This document shows, one piece after another, positions 27,364 to 35,752 of a DNA stretch of 64,000 bases. The translations under genes and the position numbers were made by a program. The notes beneath the pieces were generated by a model. It saw nothing but the letters and a program-made list of their open reading frames with translations. It had not been told where the DNA came from and searched no databases. Positions within the stretch are counted from its first letter, which is position 1, and each line of letters opens with the position of its first letter. The DNA comes from Acidithiobacillus ferrooxidans ATCC 23270 (lineage in GTDB: Bacteria > Pseudomonadota > Gammaproteobacteria > Acidithiobacillales > Acidithiobacillaceae). Where the stretch lies: NCBI RefSeq assembly GCF_000021485.1, contig NC_011761.1:1766001-1830000 (forward strand). The letters run 5' to 3'.

Positions 27364-30300
27364 CTAAGACGGGGATGCTCCTGATGGAGTATGTGCGGGC
27401 CCCTTGGACATTTGGCGAGAGGGTTTTCCCGCCCACGCGCCATAAATCACCGGCGCGACCCACAATGACATGAACACCGAGAGCAGCAGACCGCCCATGA
27501 CGGCGACGGCCAGGGGCTTGAGGAGGTCGGTGCCGCGGCCTACCCCTACTATCAGGGGGAGGAAGCCCAAGACGTCGGCGAGCATGGTCATGAGGATGGG
27601 GCGCAGGCGACTGCGGGCGGCCAGGGCGACCATGGCCGGGCGCAGGCGCGCGCCGTCAAGCTGGCGAGCGCGGGCGAAGATGAGGATGACGTTGTTGACG
27701 GCGATGGCGAAAACCAGCAAGACCCCCAGGAAGGCGGTGCTGTCCAGGTCGATACCCAGGAGCAGCAGGGCCAGGAGGGCCCCCGGCGCGGCCAGGGCGA
27801 TAGCGATCAAGGCGGATGCCGCCGCCCCCTGGCTGGTGAACTGGAAGCCGAGGAGCACCAGCAACAGGGCCAGGGCGCCGGCCAGGATCAGCGCCATCTT
27901 CTGGAAGCTCTGCGCCTGCTGCCGGTAATAGCCGCCCAGGACCGTGGTGACATTGGGCGGGAAGTGCATGGCCGCGACCACGCTACGGGCCTTCTGGGCT
28001 GCGGCGGCGAGGCCTTCACCCGCCTTCGGCTGCAGCCAGACATAGGCATAGGGCACGAGGTTCTGATGGGTTACATAGGGCACCGCCCCTTGCACATGGA
28101 CATGGGCGATGCTCGACAAGGGGCTATAGGTCCCGCCGGGCAAACGGATGGAGAGCGCTTCCATCCCGGTGGGGGTGACGGTTTGCCCCGCGAGGCTGAC
28201 GCGGATGGGCAGGATCTGCTCACCATGCAAGAGGAAGCCAGCCTGCCGGCCCCAGAAGCGCGCCTTGATCTGGTCGGCGAGCACCGGCGGTGTGACGCCG
28301 TAGATCGCCGCCAGAGGCGAGGGCGTGACTTCGACCTCGGGGCCAGCGGAAGGCGACTTGAACACCACGGACCGGAAGGCATGGCTTTGGCGCAGGGCGG
28401 CGGCCAGCCGGCCGCCTTCGTCACGGAGCGTCGTGGAGTCGGAGCCGAAGAGGAAGACCTCCAAAGGGGCATGGGCTCCGGAGAGATCGCCCAGGCGGTT
28501 GACCATCACCTGGAGGGCCTGGACGGCCAGGAGATTGGGCGCCGTCTGCCGGAACTCCCGGACCAGGACGCTCATGACCGCCTCGGTGCTTTCCTTGCGC
28601 TTTGCCTTGAGGACGACGGAGATGGCCCCCTTGTTGGGGGTGGAGTAGGGATTGTTCAGGCCTCGCCCCACCATCAGCGAGACCCGCGCCACGTTGGGAT
28701 TGGCCAGGGCCACGCGCATGAGGTCGCGGCCGACGCGGGTGGTTTCCGCCACGCTGCTGCCGACGGGGGTGCGGAAGGGTACGGAGATGATGCCTTCGTC
28801 CCAACGCGGCAGAAAGGCCGTGGGTAGGGTACTCACCGCATACCAGCCCACCACCCCCAGCACAACGATGACGGGTATGACGAGCCATGGCCGGCGCATC
28901 CCGTAGATCAGCGACCGACTGAAATGTCTGCGCAGCCACCGCTCCCCGAGGATTCGGCGCTGCCGGCGGTGCCGCCCCGCGAGCCAGATCGCCAGCACCG
29001 GCGTGACGAAGAGGGCCACCAGTTGGGAGGTGACCAGGGCGATGACGATGGCCAGGGCCATGTGGCGGAAGAGCAGGCCCAGCGTGCCCGAGAGGAAGAC
29101 CAGCGGCAGGAAGATGAGGCAGGAGGTGAGGGTCGCCAGGGTCATGACCGGCAGTATCTCGCCGGCTCGGCGCAGGGCCGTCCGCCGCCGGGTTTCGATG
29201 TCGCCGTGCAAGCCGTGGAGCCCGCGCTCCACCACCACGATGGCATGGTCCACCAAAGCACCGATGGCCGCCGTCAGGCCGCCCAGGGTCATGATGTTGA
29301 GGCTATAGCCCAGGGCGTGCAAGATGAGAAAAGTGGCGGCTATGGACAGTGGCACCACCACCAGGGTGGCCAGGGCGCCGTCCAGACGGCCGAGGAAGGC
29401 GAGCACCACCAGCCACGCGATGAGACTGCCCAATCCCAGGGCGATCCAGACATCCTTGAGGCTGGTGCTGATCAGGTGGCTCAAGTCATAGATGGGGACC
29501 AGCTTCACGCCGGCCGGCAGGTGGGACTGCAACTCCGTGAGGCGGTTCTGCACCGCCTTGGCCACCGCCACCTCGTTGGCGCCGGCCTGGGCCATCACGT
29601 CAATCACCATGGCATGCCGATATCCGGCCACCGCCGCGTCCCGCAGCAAGGGGGGCGGGCCGACGCGCACCTTCCCCAGCGCCCCCAGCGGCAGAGGCGT
29701 GCGCTCGCCCTGGGCATTGGGCGGGCCCAGGGGCAGGGTCAGGGCGGCCAGACGGGCCGTATCCACGGGCCGGGGCGTGGTGGCGACGATGAATTGCTGA
29801 TGGAAAACGTCCAACACCCCGGAGAAAAAGGGCCCTTGGGCGGCGCGCAGGGCGTCCACCACCTGTTGGGAATCCAGGTGGTACTGCGCCAGGCGCAGGG
29901 GGTCCAGGGCGATGTGCACCTCCGGCCAGCCCCGGCCGGTTTCGTCCACCCGATAGACTCCGGACAGGGAGAGAAGGGCCGGGCGGATCTGGAAGGCGAA
30001 GGTGGGCATCATGGCCGAGCTGTCCATGTGGTCGGAGACCAGGGCGTACTCGGCGAAGGGGTAGATATTGGGCGCCATGAGACGGACGCTCATCCGCGCG
30101 CCGGGCGGCAAGGGGATGTGGGCAAGGCGGGCCTGGAGCATGAGATAGGCCGTCTCGGGGTTCACGTTGGGGTCGAAATAGACGTGCAGCTTGGACAGAC
30201 CATTGCCGGTCTGGGAGCGCACCAGGCGGACCCCGGGCTCCCCTTTGGCAGCCTCCTCCAGGGGCCGCGTTACCTCGATCTCCATGAACTTGACCGGCAG

Positions 30301-30462
30301 GTTGCCGGCATTGACCAAAACCGAGACCTTGGGGAAGTTCACGTTGGGAAAGACACTCTCGGGCATGGCCCGCAGCGCAAACCAGCCAGCCGCCAGAAGG
30401 AACAAGCCGGACAAAATCACGGAGAAACGGCTCTTCCAGAGAAAGGCGAGATAGCGCCTCAT
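27364..30462 (-). CDS. Second RND-family efflux pump subunit
   Basis: Proton-driven pump (1032 aa) with the full RND plan. TM4 reads ALVDHAIVVVERG (single Asp, D405) and TM10 FAIAVNNVILIFARARQ, without the drug-pump Lys. This is closer to the metal-pump (CzcA-like) arrangement than to HAE-1, but the DFxxxxD motif is incomplete. The gene is noticeably GC-rich, with long open frames on the opposite strand, unlike the first pump; this may mark a separate origin. Its start overlaps the upstream adaptor stop as ATGA. A fragment of a related pump gene lies at 33.7-34.0 kb. Confidence 0.92.
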   Translation of the reverse strand: MRRYLAFLWKSRFSVILSGLFLLAAGWFALRAMPESVFPNVNFPKVSVLVNAGNLPVKFMEIEVTRPLEEAAKGEPGVRLVRSQTGNGLSKLHVYFDPNVNPETAYLMLQARLAHIPLPPGARMSVRLMAPNIYPFAEYALVSDHMDSSAMMPTFAFQIRPALLSLSGVYRVDETGRGWPEVHIALDPLRLAQYHLDSQQVVDALRAAQGPFFSGVLDVFHQQFIVATTPRPVDTARLAALTLPLGPPNAQGERTPLPLGALGKVRVGPPPLLRDAAVAGYRHAMVIDVMAQAGANEVAVAKAVQNRLTELQSHLPAGVKLVPIYDLSHLISTSLKDVWIALGLGSLIAWLVVLAFLGRLDGALATLVVVPLSIAATFLILHALGYSLNIMTLGGLTAAIGALVDHAIVVVERGLHGLHGDIETRRRTALRRAGEILPVMTLATLTSCLIFLPLVFLSGTLGLLFRHMALAIVIALVTSQLVALFVTPVLAIWLAGRHRRQRRILGERWLRRHFSRSLIYGMRRPWLVIPVIVVLGVVGWYAVSTLPTAFLPRWDEGIISVPFRTPVGSSVAETTRVGRDLMRVALANPNVARVSLMVGRGLNNPYSTPNKGAISVVLKAKRKESTEAVMSVLVREFRQTAPNLLAVQALQVMVNRLGDLSGAHAPLEVFLFGSDSTTLRDEGGRLAAALRQSHAFRSVVFKSPSAGPEVEVTPSPLAAIYGVTPPVLADQIKARFWGRQAGFLLHGEQILPIRVSLAGQTVTPTGMEALSIRLPGGTYSPLSSIAHVHVQGAVPYVTHQNLVPYAYVWLQPKAGEGLAAAAQKARSVVAAMHFPPNVTTVLGGYYRQQAQSFQKMALILAGALALLLVLLGFQFTSQGAAASALIAIALAAPGALLALLLLGIDLDSTAFLGVLLVFAIAVNNVILIFARARQLDGARLRPAMVALAARSRLRPILMTMLADVLGFLPLIVGVGRGTDLLKPLAVAVMGGLLLSVFMSLWVAPVIYGAWAGKPSRQMSKGPAHTPSGASPS

Positions 30463-31469
30463 GGCTGCGATCCCGATACTCGTATTTCCACCGGCGTACC
30501 CGAGTCCAAGCGCGTGTTGCCGGAAATCACCACCATCTCCCCGGCGCGGAGCGCGCCGGTGACCCAGCTATCCTTACCCCGGGTATGCACCACCTCTACC
30601 GCCACCGCCACCGCCCGCCCCCGGCGGACCACGAAAACCTCGCTGCGGGCCCCGCGCATGACCACCGCCAGGCTGGGCACCCGAAAGGCGGTACCGCCCG
30701 CCGACGGCAGCAGGAGTTGCAGCCATTCCCCGGGCAGGAGGGGGCTGTCCGGGGGGAGGGTGACATAAACGGAGACCAGACCGAGGTGGCGGGCGCTCTG
30801 TCCGACGGAGCGGACCAGCCCCTGACCTTGCCAACCTTGGGCCCGGATCGCCACCGTTGTCCCCACCCGTAACCCTTGGGTTTGGGCGGGCGTCACATAG
30901 GCCCGTGCCCAGGGCTCGCCACGTCCGGCCAAGTGGGCGATGGGGCTGCCCACATTGACCACTGCGCCGGGGGGTACCAGGTAGTGCAAAGTGCCAGCGA
31001 AGGGGGCCGTCAGCACCTGATCTCCAGACTGGGCCTGCAGCGCCCGGAGGGCTGACCGCGCCTCGGCCAGCACCAAGCCGGCCTGGTCCACATTCTGCTG
31101 TGCCATCACCCCGTCCCGAAAGAGCTTTTGAGTACGCTCCAGTTGGGTGCGGGCATAGGCCACCCGCGCCTGGGCGGCGAGGATGCCGGCATGGAGGCCG
31201 GGGGGAGCGATATGCGCCACCACTGCGCCCGCCGCCACGTTGCCGGACTGGAGAAAAGGTCCCAATACCCGGCCCGTCACCGGAGAGGCCAGGGTGACTT
31301 CCCCGATGCTCTCCACCGTCCCCAGCACACGGACCTCCCGGGACCAGGGGGTCCGTTGCACCGCCACCGCCTGCACCGGGAGGGCAAAGGCAGGGGCCAC
31401 GCCGCCCAGCCAAGCGCACAGGAAGAGGACGATCGGCATCAGCGGGAACCTGGCAAACGCTTTATTCAT
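30459..31469 (-). CDS. Periplasmic adaptor of the second RND system
   Basis: Membrane-fusion protein (336 aa). It has a signal peptide about 1-29 (ending APAFALP), a split lipoyl domain (VGTVESIGEV-like start and APFAGTLHYLVPPGAVVNVGSPIAHL) and a short helical hairpin (RVAYARTQLERTQKLFRDGVMAQQ). A barrel domain and a C-terminal membrane-proximal domain follow. It overlaps both neighbours by ATGA, so channel, adaptor and pump are made from one coupled mRNA in that order. There is no His- or Met-rich metal-binding stretch. Confidence 0.92.
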   Translation of the reverse strand: MNKAFARFPLMPIVLFLCAWLGGVAPAFALPVQAVAVQRTPWSREVRVLGTVESIGEVTLASPVTGRVLGPFLQSGNVAAGAVVAHIAPPGLHAGILAAQARVAYARTQLERTQKLFRDGVMAQQNVDQAGLVLAEARSALRALQAQSGDQVLTAPFAGTLHYLVPPGAVVNVGSPIAHLAGRGEPWARAYVTPAQTQGLRVGTTVAIRAQGWQGQGLVRSVGQSARHLGLVSVYVTLPPDSPLLPGEWLQLLLPSAGGTAFRVPSLAVVMRGARSEVFVVRRGRAVAVAVEVVHTRGKDSWVTGALRAGEMVVISGNTRLDSGTPVEIRVSGSQP

Positions 31470-32809
31470 GGCTGCTCCTCGGAGTTCGGCAGAATCCCGC
31501 TGTCCAGGGCCAGTTGCGCCCGCGCCAAACGGGCCCGGATGGCCGCTCCCGCCAGCTTGAGCCGTGCCTGCACCCAGTGGTTTTCGGCCTGCTGCAACGC
31601 CAGGGCGCTCAGCGCCCCGGCGAGATACCCCTTGCGGGTCATTTCATAAACCGCCTGAGCCTCTTGCGCCATGGTCCGATCATTGCCTAGGGCGTTGTCG
31701 GCGGCCTGGGCCACTCCGTAATCGGCGGCAATACGGCTTCGGACCTGCAAAAGCAACGCCCGCTTACCCGCCTCCATGGCGGCCAGATGCTCCTGGGCGG
31801 CGGCGATGCGGTTGCGATTGCGGCCAAAGCCAAAAATGGGCATCTGCAGGGTCACGGCTCCTTGCCAAGCCAGTTGCCCGGCGCGGGGCGCCGTTGCCGT
31901 GTCCACCCCATAGGCGCCCAGCGCAGCGACCATCGGCAACCGGGCGGCCTGATGATAGCGCAGTAGGGTGCGTGCGGCTTGAATCTCCCCTTCCGCCACC
32001 TGCAGGAGGGGCTGCGCCTGGGTCGCCTGGGTAGTCAACACGGTTTCCCCGGGCAAGCCTCCCGCCGGCGGGCTGATGGGTACCAACGCCGGCAGTTCGC
32101 TGGCGGGGTAATCCGTCTGCAGGGCCAGGACGCGGCGGGCTGCCGCGGCCTCCGGGGTAGCCTGGTCCAGTCCGGCCTGGACACCGGCCAGGGTCAGGCG
32201 GGCCTGGGTCAGGTCCAGACGGGAGCGGGTTCCAGCCTGGGTACTTTTTTGGGTGGCGCTGAGGAGTTCCCGGGCCGCCCCCAGGGCCTCACGCCAGACG
32301 GACAATTCGTTTTCCCACAAGGCCAGCCGATAGTAGGCCGCCGTGACCTGCGCCGCCACCAGCAGGCGCGCTTGGCGCGTCTGGTACCTGGCCACGGCCA
32401 CCTGATCGTGGGCCAGGGTCTGCAAGGCATAGGCCTGGGGCGCATAGAGGGGAATATTGAGCTGGATCTGGCCGATGACCTCTCGGGGGCCATTGGCGGA
32501 CACGAAGAGGGGCTGGCCGTTGCGGGTCTGCGTCCAGATACTGCCTGCCGCTAGGGAGAGGCTGGGCAGCAGATCGGCGTGGGCGGCCCGGTGCAGAGCC
32601 GCCTTCTCCGCCACCACGCGCTGCGCCTGCTGCACTAGGGCCTGGTTAGCCAAGGCCCGCCGGAGGGCATCCCCAAGGGTGAACACCGCCGCCGACACGG
32701 GAAAAGAGGGCAACAACAGGGTGCCGGCCAACAGGCAGACACTCAGGCAGCGCCACGCCCCCTTCCCTGCCACCGCATCCTGTCGTGTCTTGTATGGTGG
32801 ATGCGTCAT
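31466..32809 (-). CDS. Outer-membrane channel of the second RND system (TolC family)
   Basis: Outer-membrane factor (447 aa). The N-terminal signal peptide (about 15-40, ending VSAAV) lacks an obvious lipobox Cys, so it is probably not a lipoprotein, unlike the channel of the first system. OEP repeats are visible as Ala/Gln/Leu-rich helices (ALRRALANQALVQQAQRVVAE and RNRIAAAQEHLAAMEAGKRA). It has the ribosome site GGGGAGA. It is the first gene of the second efflux operon; a candidate promoter with a dyad lies just upstream. Confidence 0.9.
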   Translation of the reverse strand: MTHPPYKTRQDAVAGKGAWRCLSVCLLAGTLLLPSFPVSAAVFTLGDALRRALANQALVQQAQRVVAEKAALHRAAHADLLPSLSLAAGSIWTQTRNGQPLFVSANGPREVIGQIQLNIPLYAPQAYALQTLAHDQVAVARYQTRQARLLVAAQVTAAYYRLALWENELSVWREALGAARELLSATQKSTQAGTRSRLDLTQARLTLAGVQAGLDQATPEAAAARRVLALQTDYPASELPALVPISPPAGGLPGETVLTTQATQAQPLLQVAEGEIQAARTLLRYHQAARLPMVAALGAYGVDTATAPRAGQLAWQGAVTLQMPIFGFGRNRNRIAAAQEHLAAMEAGKRALLLQVRSRIAADYGVAQAADNALGNDRTMAQEAQAVYEMTRKGYLAGALSALALQQAENHWVQARLKLAGAAIRARLARAQLALDSGILPNSEEQP

Positions 32810-32826
32810 CTCCCCTTCTTTACCTC

Positions 32827-32853
32827 ATTATATCGCCGCCACGCGGCGGGTAA
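32827..32853 (-). promoter_or_regulatory. Candidate promoter and dyad of the second RND operon
   Basis: A perfect -10 TATAAT (32827-32832, minus strand) is preceded by a GC-rich dyad (CCGCC at 32836-32840 with GGCGG at 32845-32849). A weak -35 TTACCC (32848-32853) gives a 15-bp spacer. A repressor or activator could bind the dyad between the hexamers. Confidence 0.4.
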
Positions 32854-32862
32854 CCTTACAAT

Positions 32863-33010
32863 GAAAACATTGGAAATGTCCATCCATGCAATCGCTGCCG
32901 CCGCCAGACCTTCGTGACGGCTGGCACGCTTTTTCATTCCATCAATCTGCCCTTGGTACAGTGGTTTCTGGCCCTGCGCTTATCCAATCGGTATTTCGGC
33001 GCCATCAGTT
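32863..33010 (+). mobile_element. Fragment of an IS1595-type transposase gene
   Basis: Read on the plus strand, the DNA encodes CNRCRRQTFVTAGTLFHSIN followed by LPLVQWFLALRLSNRYFGA. This matches the zinc-ribbon end (CxxCR-QTSVTAGT) and the following FH-T-LPL-WF-A-L block of IS1595-group transposases. There is no start codon and the remainder of the transposase is absent. The fragment ends against the remnant of an ATPase gamma subunit gene. No terminal inverted repeats were found. Confidence 0.65.
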
Positions 33011-33360
33011 TACTGAACCCAGCAGGATGACCTCGATCTCCTCGATGATTTCTTCCTGGCGCAGGGAGTTGCTACGACGTGCCAAGACCGCAGACTGCTC
33101 ATCCAGATGTCTTACGGCACCATCGAGATGCCGTAACCGGCGCTGATTTTCGGCCATCAGGGAGACATAGGCGATCTCATGGAGGGTGGCGAACAGGTAT
33201 TGTTCCACGAGTCCGGGAAAAAACACCTCGGGCGACAGATTCAACAATGGCGGGTAGGGCAAGGGACGAGGGGCGTGAAGACGCTGCTGGAAAGGCGGTA
33301 ACAATGGCTTAAGCAAAGATTCCTGGGCATCGGGCGTATGATACAGCGCAATGAGTCTGG
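33005..33360 (-). pseudogene. atpG: 3' remnant of an N-ATPase gamma subunit gene
   Basis: The frame encodes the C-terminal part of the gamma subunit of the alternative (N-type) F1Fo ATPase. It shows ALYHTPDAQESLLKPLLPP, then PPLLNLSPEVFFPGLVEQYL, LMAENQRRLRHLDGAVRHLD, and the diagnostic end LRQEEIIEEIEVILL. About 110 residues are left of about 290. Its 5' side is joined, near 33360 and in another frame, to the start of a beta subunit gene. In intact N-ATPase operons (atpDCQRBEFAG order) gamma is last and beta first, so everything between has been deleted. Confidence 0.8.
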
Positions 33361-33551
33361 GTCTGCAAGGTGGTGAGGGTTCGGATGAGTTGAAGCTGCT
33401 GATGGACCTCAAAGAGGTATGGTTCCTGTTCCACGATCGCGCTCAACGCCCGACCCAAGGGAGGCAAGGGGTTGCAGGCGATCGTGGCCACTGGCCCATG
33501 CACCTCCGTGATGGTGCCGATGGCTATCTTGTCTTGGGGACTTCCATCCAT
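33361..33551 (-). pseudogene. atpD: 5' remnant of an N-ATPase beta subunit gene
   Basis: An ATG at 33551 begins MDGSPQDKIAIGTITEVHGP, with VATIACNPLPPLGRAL and then PYLFEVHQQLQLIRTLTTLQ, the N-terminal barrel of an F1 beta subunit of the N-type. The frame leaves beta homology near 33360, where gamma-like sequence starts in another frame, and stops at 33309. The catalytic core (Walker A/B) is gone, so no ATPase function remains. Confidence 0.75.
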
Positions 33552-33721
33552 TCGTAGTTCTTCCGCCTTACAACGATGATAACTGGTGTGTTCGGGCCCC
33601 GTCCGTCACGCTGGCAGCGCCGGGGTGTTTACTATACGACATATGCCCTTTGCGATGCTGCCGAGCAACAAATAACTTTACCCCATATTAACCTATCACA
33701 ATCTCTGGGTAAGAACGTTCA

Positions 33722-33963
33722 ATCCCACTCAGATCCATGCCTTTGGCAAACCCAATCTGCTCTCCATGACCCTTCACCAGACGATGATCGTGCGCCTGGG
33801 TGATCTCTCGGGTGCCCACGCGCCGCTAGTGGTTTATCGCTTCGGCTCGGATTCCGCCACCTTGCGTGCCCAGGGCGCGAGTCTGGCGCCGGTACTCTAT
33901 GCCGCATGGCCCGTCAGGCACCCGCTGTCGGACCCGGACCAGCGGACCGGTTTCCTTGCATGA
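33722..33963 (+). pseudogene. Fragment of an RND pump gene
   Basis: The plus-strand frame encodes PNLLSMTLHQTMIVRLGDLS then GAHAPLVVYRFGSDSATLR. The second intact pump has the closely related PNLLAVQALQVMVNRLGDLS and GAHAPLEVFLFGSDSTTLR (around residues 650-690). Homology fades after about 33870, and a stop at 33961 ends the frame. It is oriented opposite to the intact pump operon, so it is a remnant of a related operon or of a rearrangement. Confidence 0.7.
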
Positions 33964-34018
33964 AAGGGCAATAGGAACTAATATTCTGATGGCGTTGATA
34001 ATGCACTGGAGGTGCGAA

Positions 34019-34435
34019 ATGTCAAAAAAATCATTTTTCATCCCTATCTTGGGCGCTGTCCTGTGTCTGCCGGCCGGGGTTGTCCTCGCCGCAGATGCGG
34101 CCCCCGCTGCCGGACAGGTTCAAAACCAGATGATGTATGGCAGCCAGTTGATGACCCCCAAGCAGCGAGTGGAGTATCGCGCTAAATTGCGGGCGGCCAA
34201 GACTATCCAGGAACGCGAACGGATACGTCAGGAACACCACGAAGAGATGATGGAACTGGCCAAGAAAAGAGGGGTGACCTTACCCGCCGTACCGCCCGCA
34301 GGCGGCGCAGGCATGGGTCCCGGCCGTATGAACGGTGGCGCCGGTATGGGTGGCGGCGCGGCGGGTATGGGTCCTGGTACCGGAATGATGGGAACCGGCG
34401 CAGGCGGTGGAATGGGTGCCGGTCCGCGGCGTTAA
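34019..34435 (+). CDS. Exported small protein with Gly/Met-rich tail
   Basis: A 138-residue protein with a signal peptide (about 1-24, ending VVLAA). A charged helix follows (SQLMTPKQRVEYRAKLRAAK, then ERERIRQEHHEEMMELAKKRG), and the C-terminal half is Gly/Met-rich (repeats such as GMGGG and GMMG). The helix resembles Spy/CpxP-like and other LTxxQ-related periplasmic proteins, but I cannot assign it to a family. The Met and His residues could bind copper (inference). The start at 34019 has TGGAGG 5 bp upstream. It precedes the DMT exporter gene. Confidence 0.75.
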   Translation: MSKKSFFIPILGAVLCLPAGVVLAADAAPAAGQVQNQMMYGSQLMTPKQRVEYRAKLRAAKTIQERERIRQEHHEEMMELAKKRGVTLPAVPPAGGAGMGPGRMNGGAGMGGGAAGMGPGTGMMGTGAGGGMGAGPRR

Positions 34436-34567
34436 GACGCAGCACGCCCCGCGCGAAAAAGTCAAGTCCCGGGCGGCAGGTTCGCTCCTCGGCCCCACAG
34501 ACCAGGGGCAGCCAGCGCAAACGAGCCTTCCCGTCGGTAGCGCGTGGGCTGCGTATTAACGATGAAT

Positions 34568-34588
34568 CCAGGGCGTAAACGGCCCTGG
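34568..34588 (+). promoter_or_regulatory. Perfect hairpin in the leader of the DMT exporter gene
   Basis: CCAGGGC and GCCCTGG (34568-34574 with 34582-34588) form a 7-bp stem with a 7-base loop, 20 bp before the start codon. It lacks a T-tract, so a 5'-UTR structure is more likely than a terminator. Confidence 0.3.
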
Positions 34589-34607
34589 CCCCAACGACAG
34601 GATTCCC

Positions 34608-35657
34608 ATGCCACGCCTCCATAGCCTGCGACGGCCTGGCATTCAGGCCGCTCTTCTGTCGGCACTGCTTTTCGGCGCAAGCACACCGCTGGCGAAGATC
34701 CTGCTCGCGTCGATGAGTCCGTGGATGCTGGCTGGACTCCTCTATCTGGGCTCAGGTCTGGGCCTGACGCTCTATCGCTGGTTGCGGCGCGCCGAATTCG
34801 TGCGGCTAACGCACCGAGATGCCTTCTGGTTTGCCGCTTCGGTAATGGCCGGAGGGATCGTGGCGCCGGTGCTGTTCATGATCGGTTTGCGAGGTGCTGC
34901 GGCATCGACGGCATCCCTGTTGTTGAATGCGGAAACCGTGTTTACGACGCTGCTTGCGTGGTGGGTGTTCAGGGAAAGTTTTGACCGGCGCATTGCCTGG
35001 GGTATGGCAGCGATTGTGCTGGGGATGATCCTCCTCAGTTGGCCTGGGCAGGTGCATCTTGATCATCTCTGGTCCGCTGCCGCCATCATCGGCGCCTGCT
35101 TCGCCTGGGGTGTGGATAACAATCTGACCCGCAAGGTATCCCTGACGGATACGAGCTGGATCGCCGCCAATAAGGGCTGGGTGGCGGGCGGCGTCAATCT
35201 CGGCCTGGCTCTGCTGCTCGGTGACCATCTGCCCGCCCTGCCCGACCTGGCGGCGGCAATGCTGCTCGGATTTTTCGCCTATGGCGTCAGCCTCGCCCTG
35301 TTCGTGGTCGGCCTGCGCCATCTCGGCAGTGCGCGGACCGGAGCGTATTTTTCCAGCGCGCCCTTTGTCGGTGCCGTACTCAGCGTGATGCTCGGGGCTC
35401 CGGTCAGCCCGCTCCTGGTGATCGCCGGAGCGCTGATGGGCTGGGGCATCTGGATGCATCTCACCGAGCGTCACGAACATAGCCATACCCATACCTTTAT
35501 GGAACATGATCATACCCATGTGCATGGAGCGCATCACCAGCACACCCATGCGTTTCCGGTGGCGCCGGGAGTCCGTCATCGCCACCCGCACCAGCACGAG
35601 GCGCTGAGCCACAACCACGCCCACGCGCCAGACATGCACCATCTGCATGACCATTAA
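34608..35657 (+). CDS. EamA/DMT-family transporter with His-rich C-terminal tail
   Basis: Inner-membrane drug/metabolite transporter (349 aa). Ten hydrophobic helices in two EamA repeats fill about 1-285 ([17 protein letters not shown]... and [18 protein letters not shown]). The last 65 residues are a soluble tail with about two dozen His ([31 protein letters not shown]). Such tails on exporters usually bind Ni, Co, Zn or Cu, so metal export or buffering is likely but unproven. It lies next to the exported Gly/Met-rich protein. Confidence 0.9.
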   Translation: MPRLHSLRRPGIQAALLSALLFGASTPLAKILLASMSPWMLAGLLYLGSGLGLTLYRWLRRAEFVRLTHRDAFWFAASVMAGGIVAPVLFMIGLRGAAASTASLLLNAETVFTTLLAWWVFRESFDRRIAWGMAAIVLGMILLSWPGQVHLDHLWSAAAIIGACFAWGVDNNLTRKVSLTDTSWIAANKGWVAGGVNLGLALLLGDHLPALPDLAAAMLLGFFAYGVSLALFVVGLRHLGSARTGAYFSSAPFVGAVLSVMLGAPVSPLLVIAGALMGWGIWMHLTERHEHSHTHTFMEHDHTHVHGAHHQHTHAFPVAPGVRHRHPHQHEALSHNHAHAPDMHHLHDH

Positions 35658-35752
35658 CCGCCGCCCGATGGCGAGCAGACAGGCGCCCGCCCCGCACCCC
35701 CTTGGTCACCTATAATTTTAACAATACCTCCTTCAAAAAAATGAGGTTTGGC

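Noticed and set aside
27310-27384. 24-codon plus-strand frame starting MKILIIEEV, like a response-regulator N-terminus
   Set aside because: Too short, no continuing homology, overlaps the pump's 3' end; likely chance or an unidentifiable scrap.
28924-30768. 614-codon open frame on the plus strand, plus 27964-28827, opposite the second RND pump
   Set aside because: Low-complexity Gly/Gln/Arg/His-rich product exactly antisense to conserved RND codons. It is a by-product of strong GC bias at third positions.
33552-33721. Short plus-strand frames between the beta remnant and the RND fragment
   Set aside because: No homology recognised, no ribosome site; probably the old upstream region of the ATPase operon.
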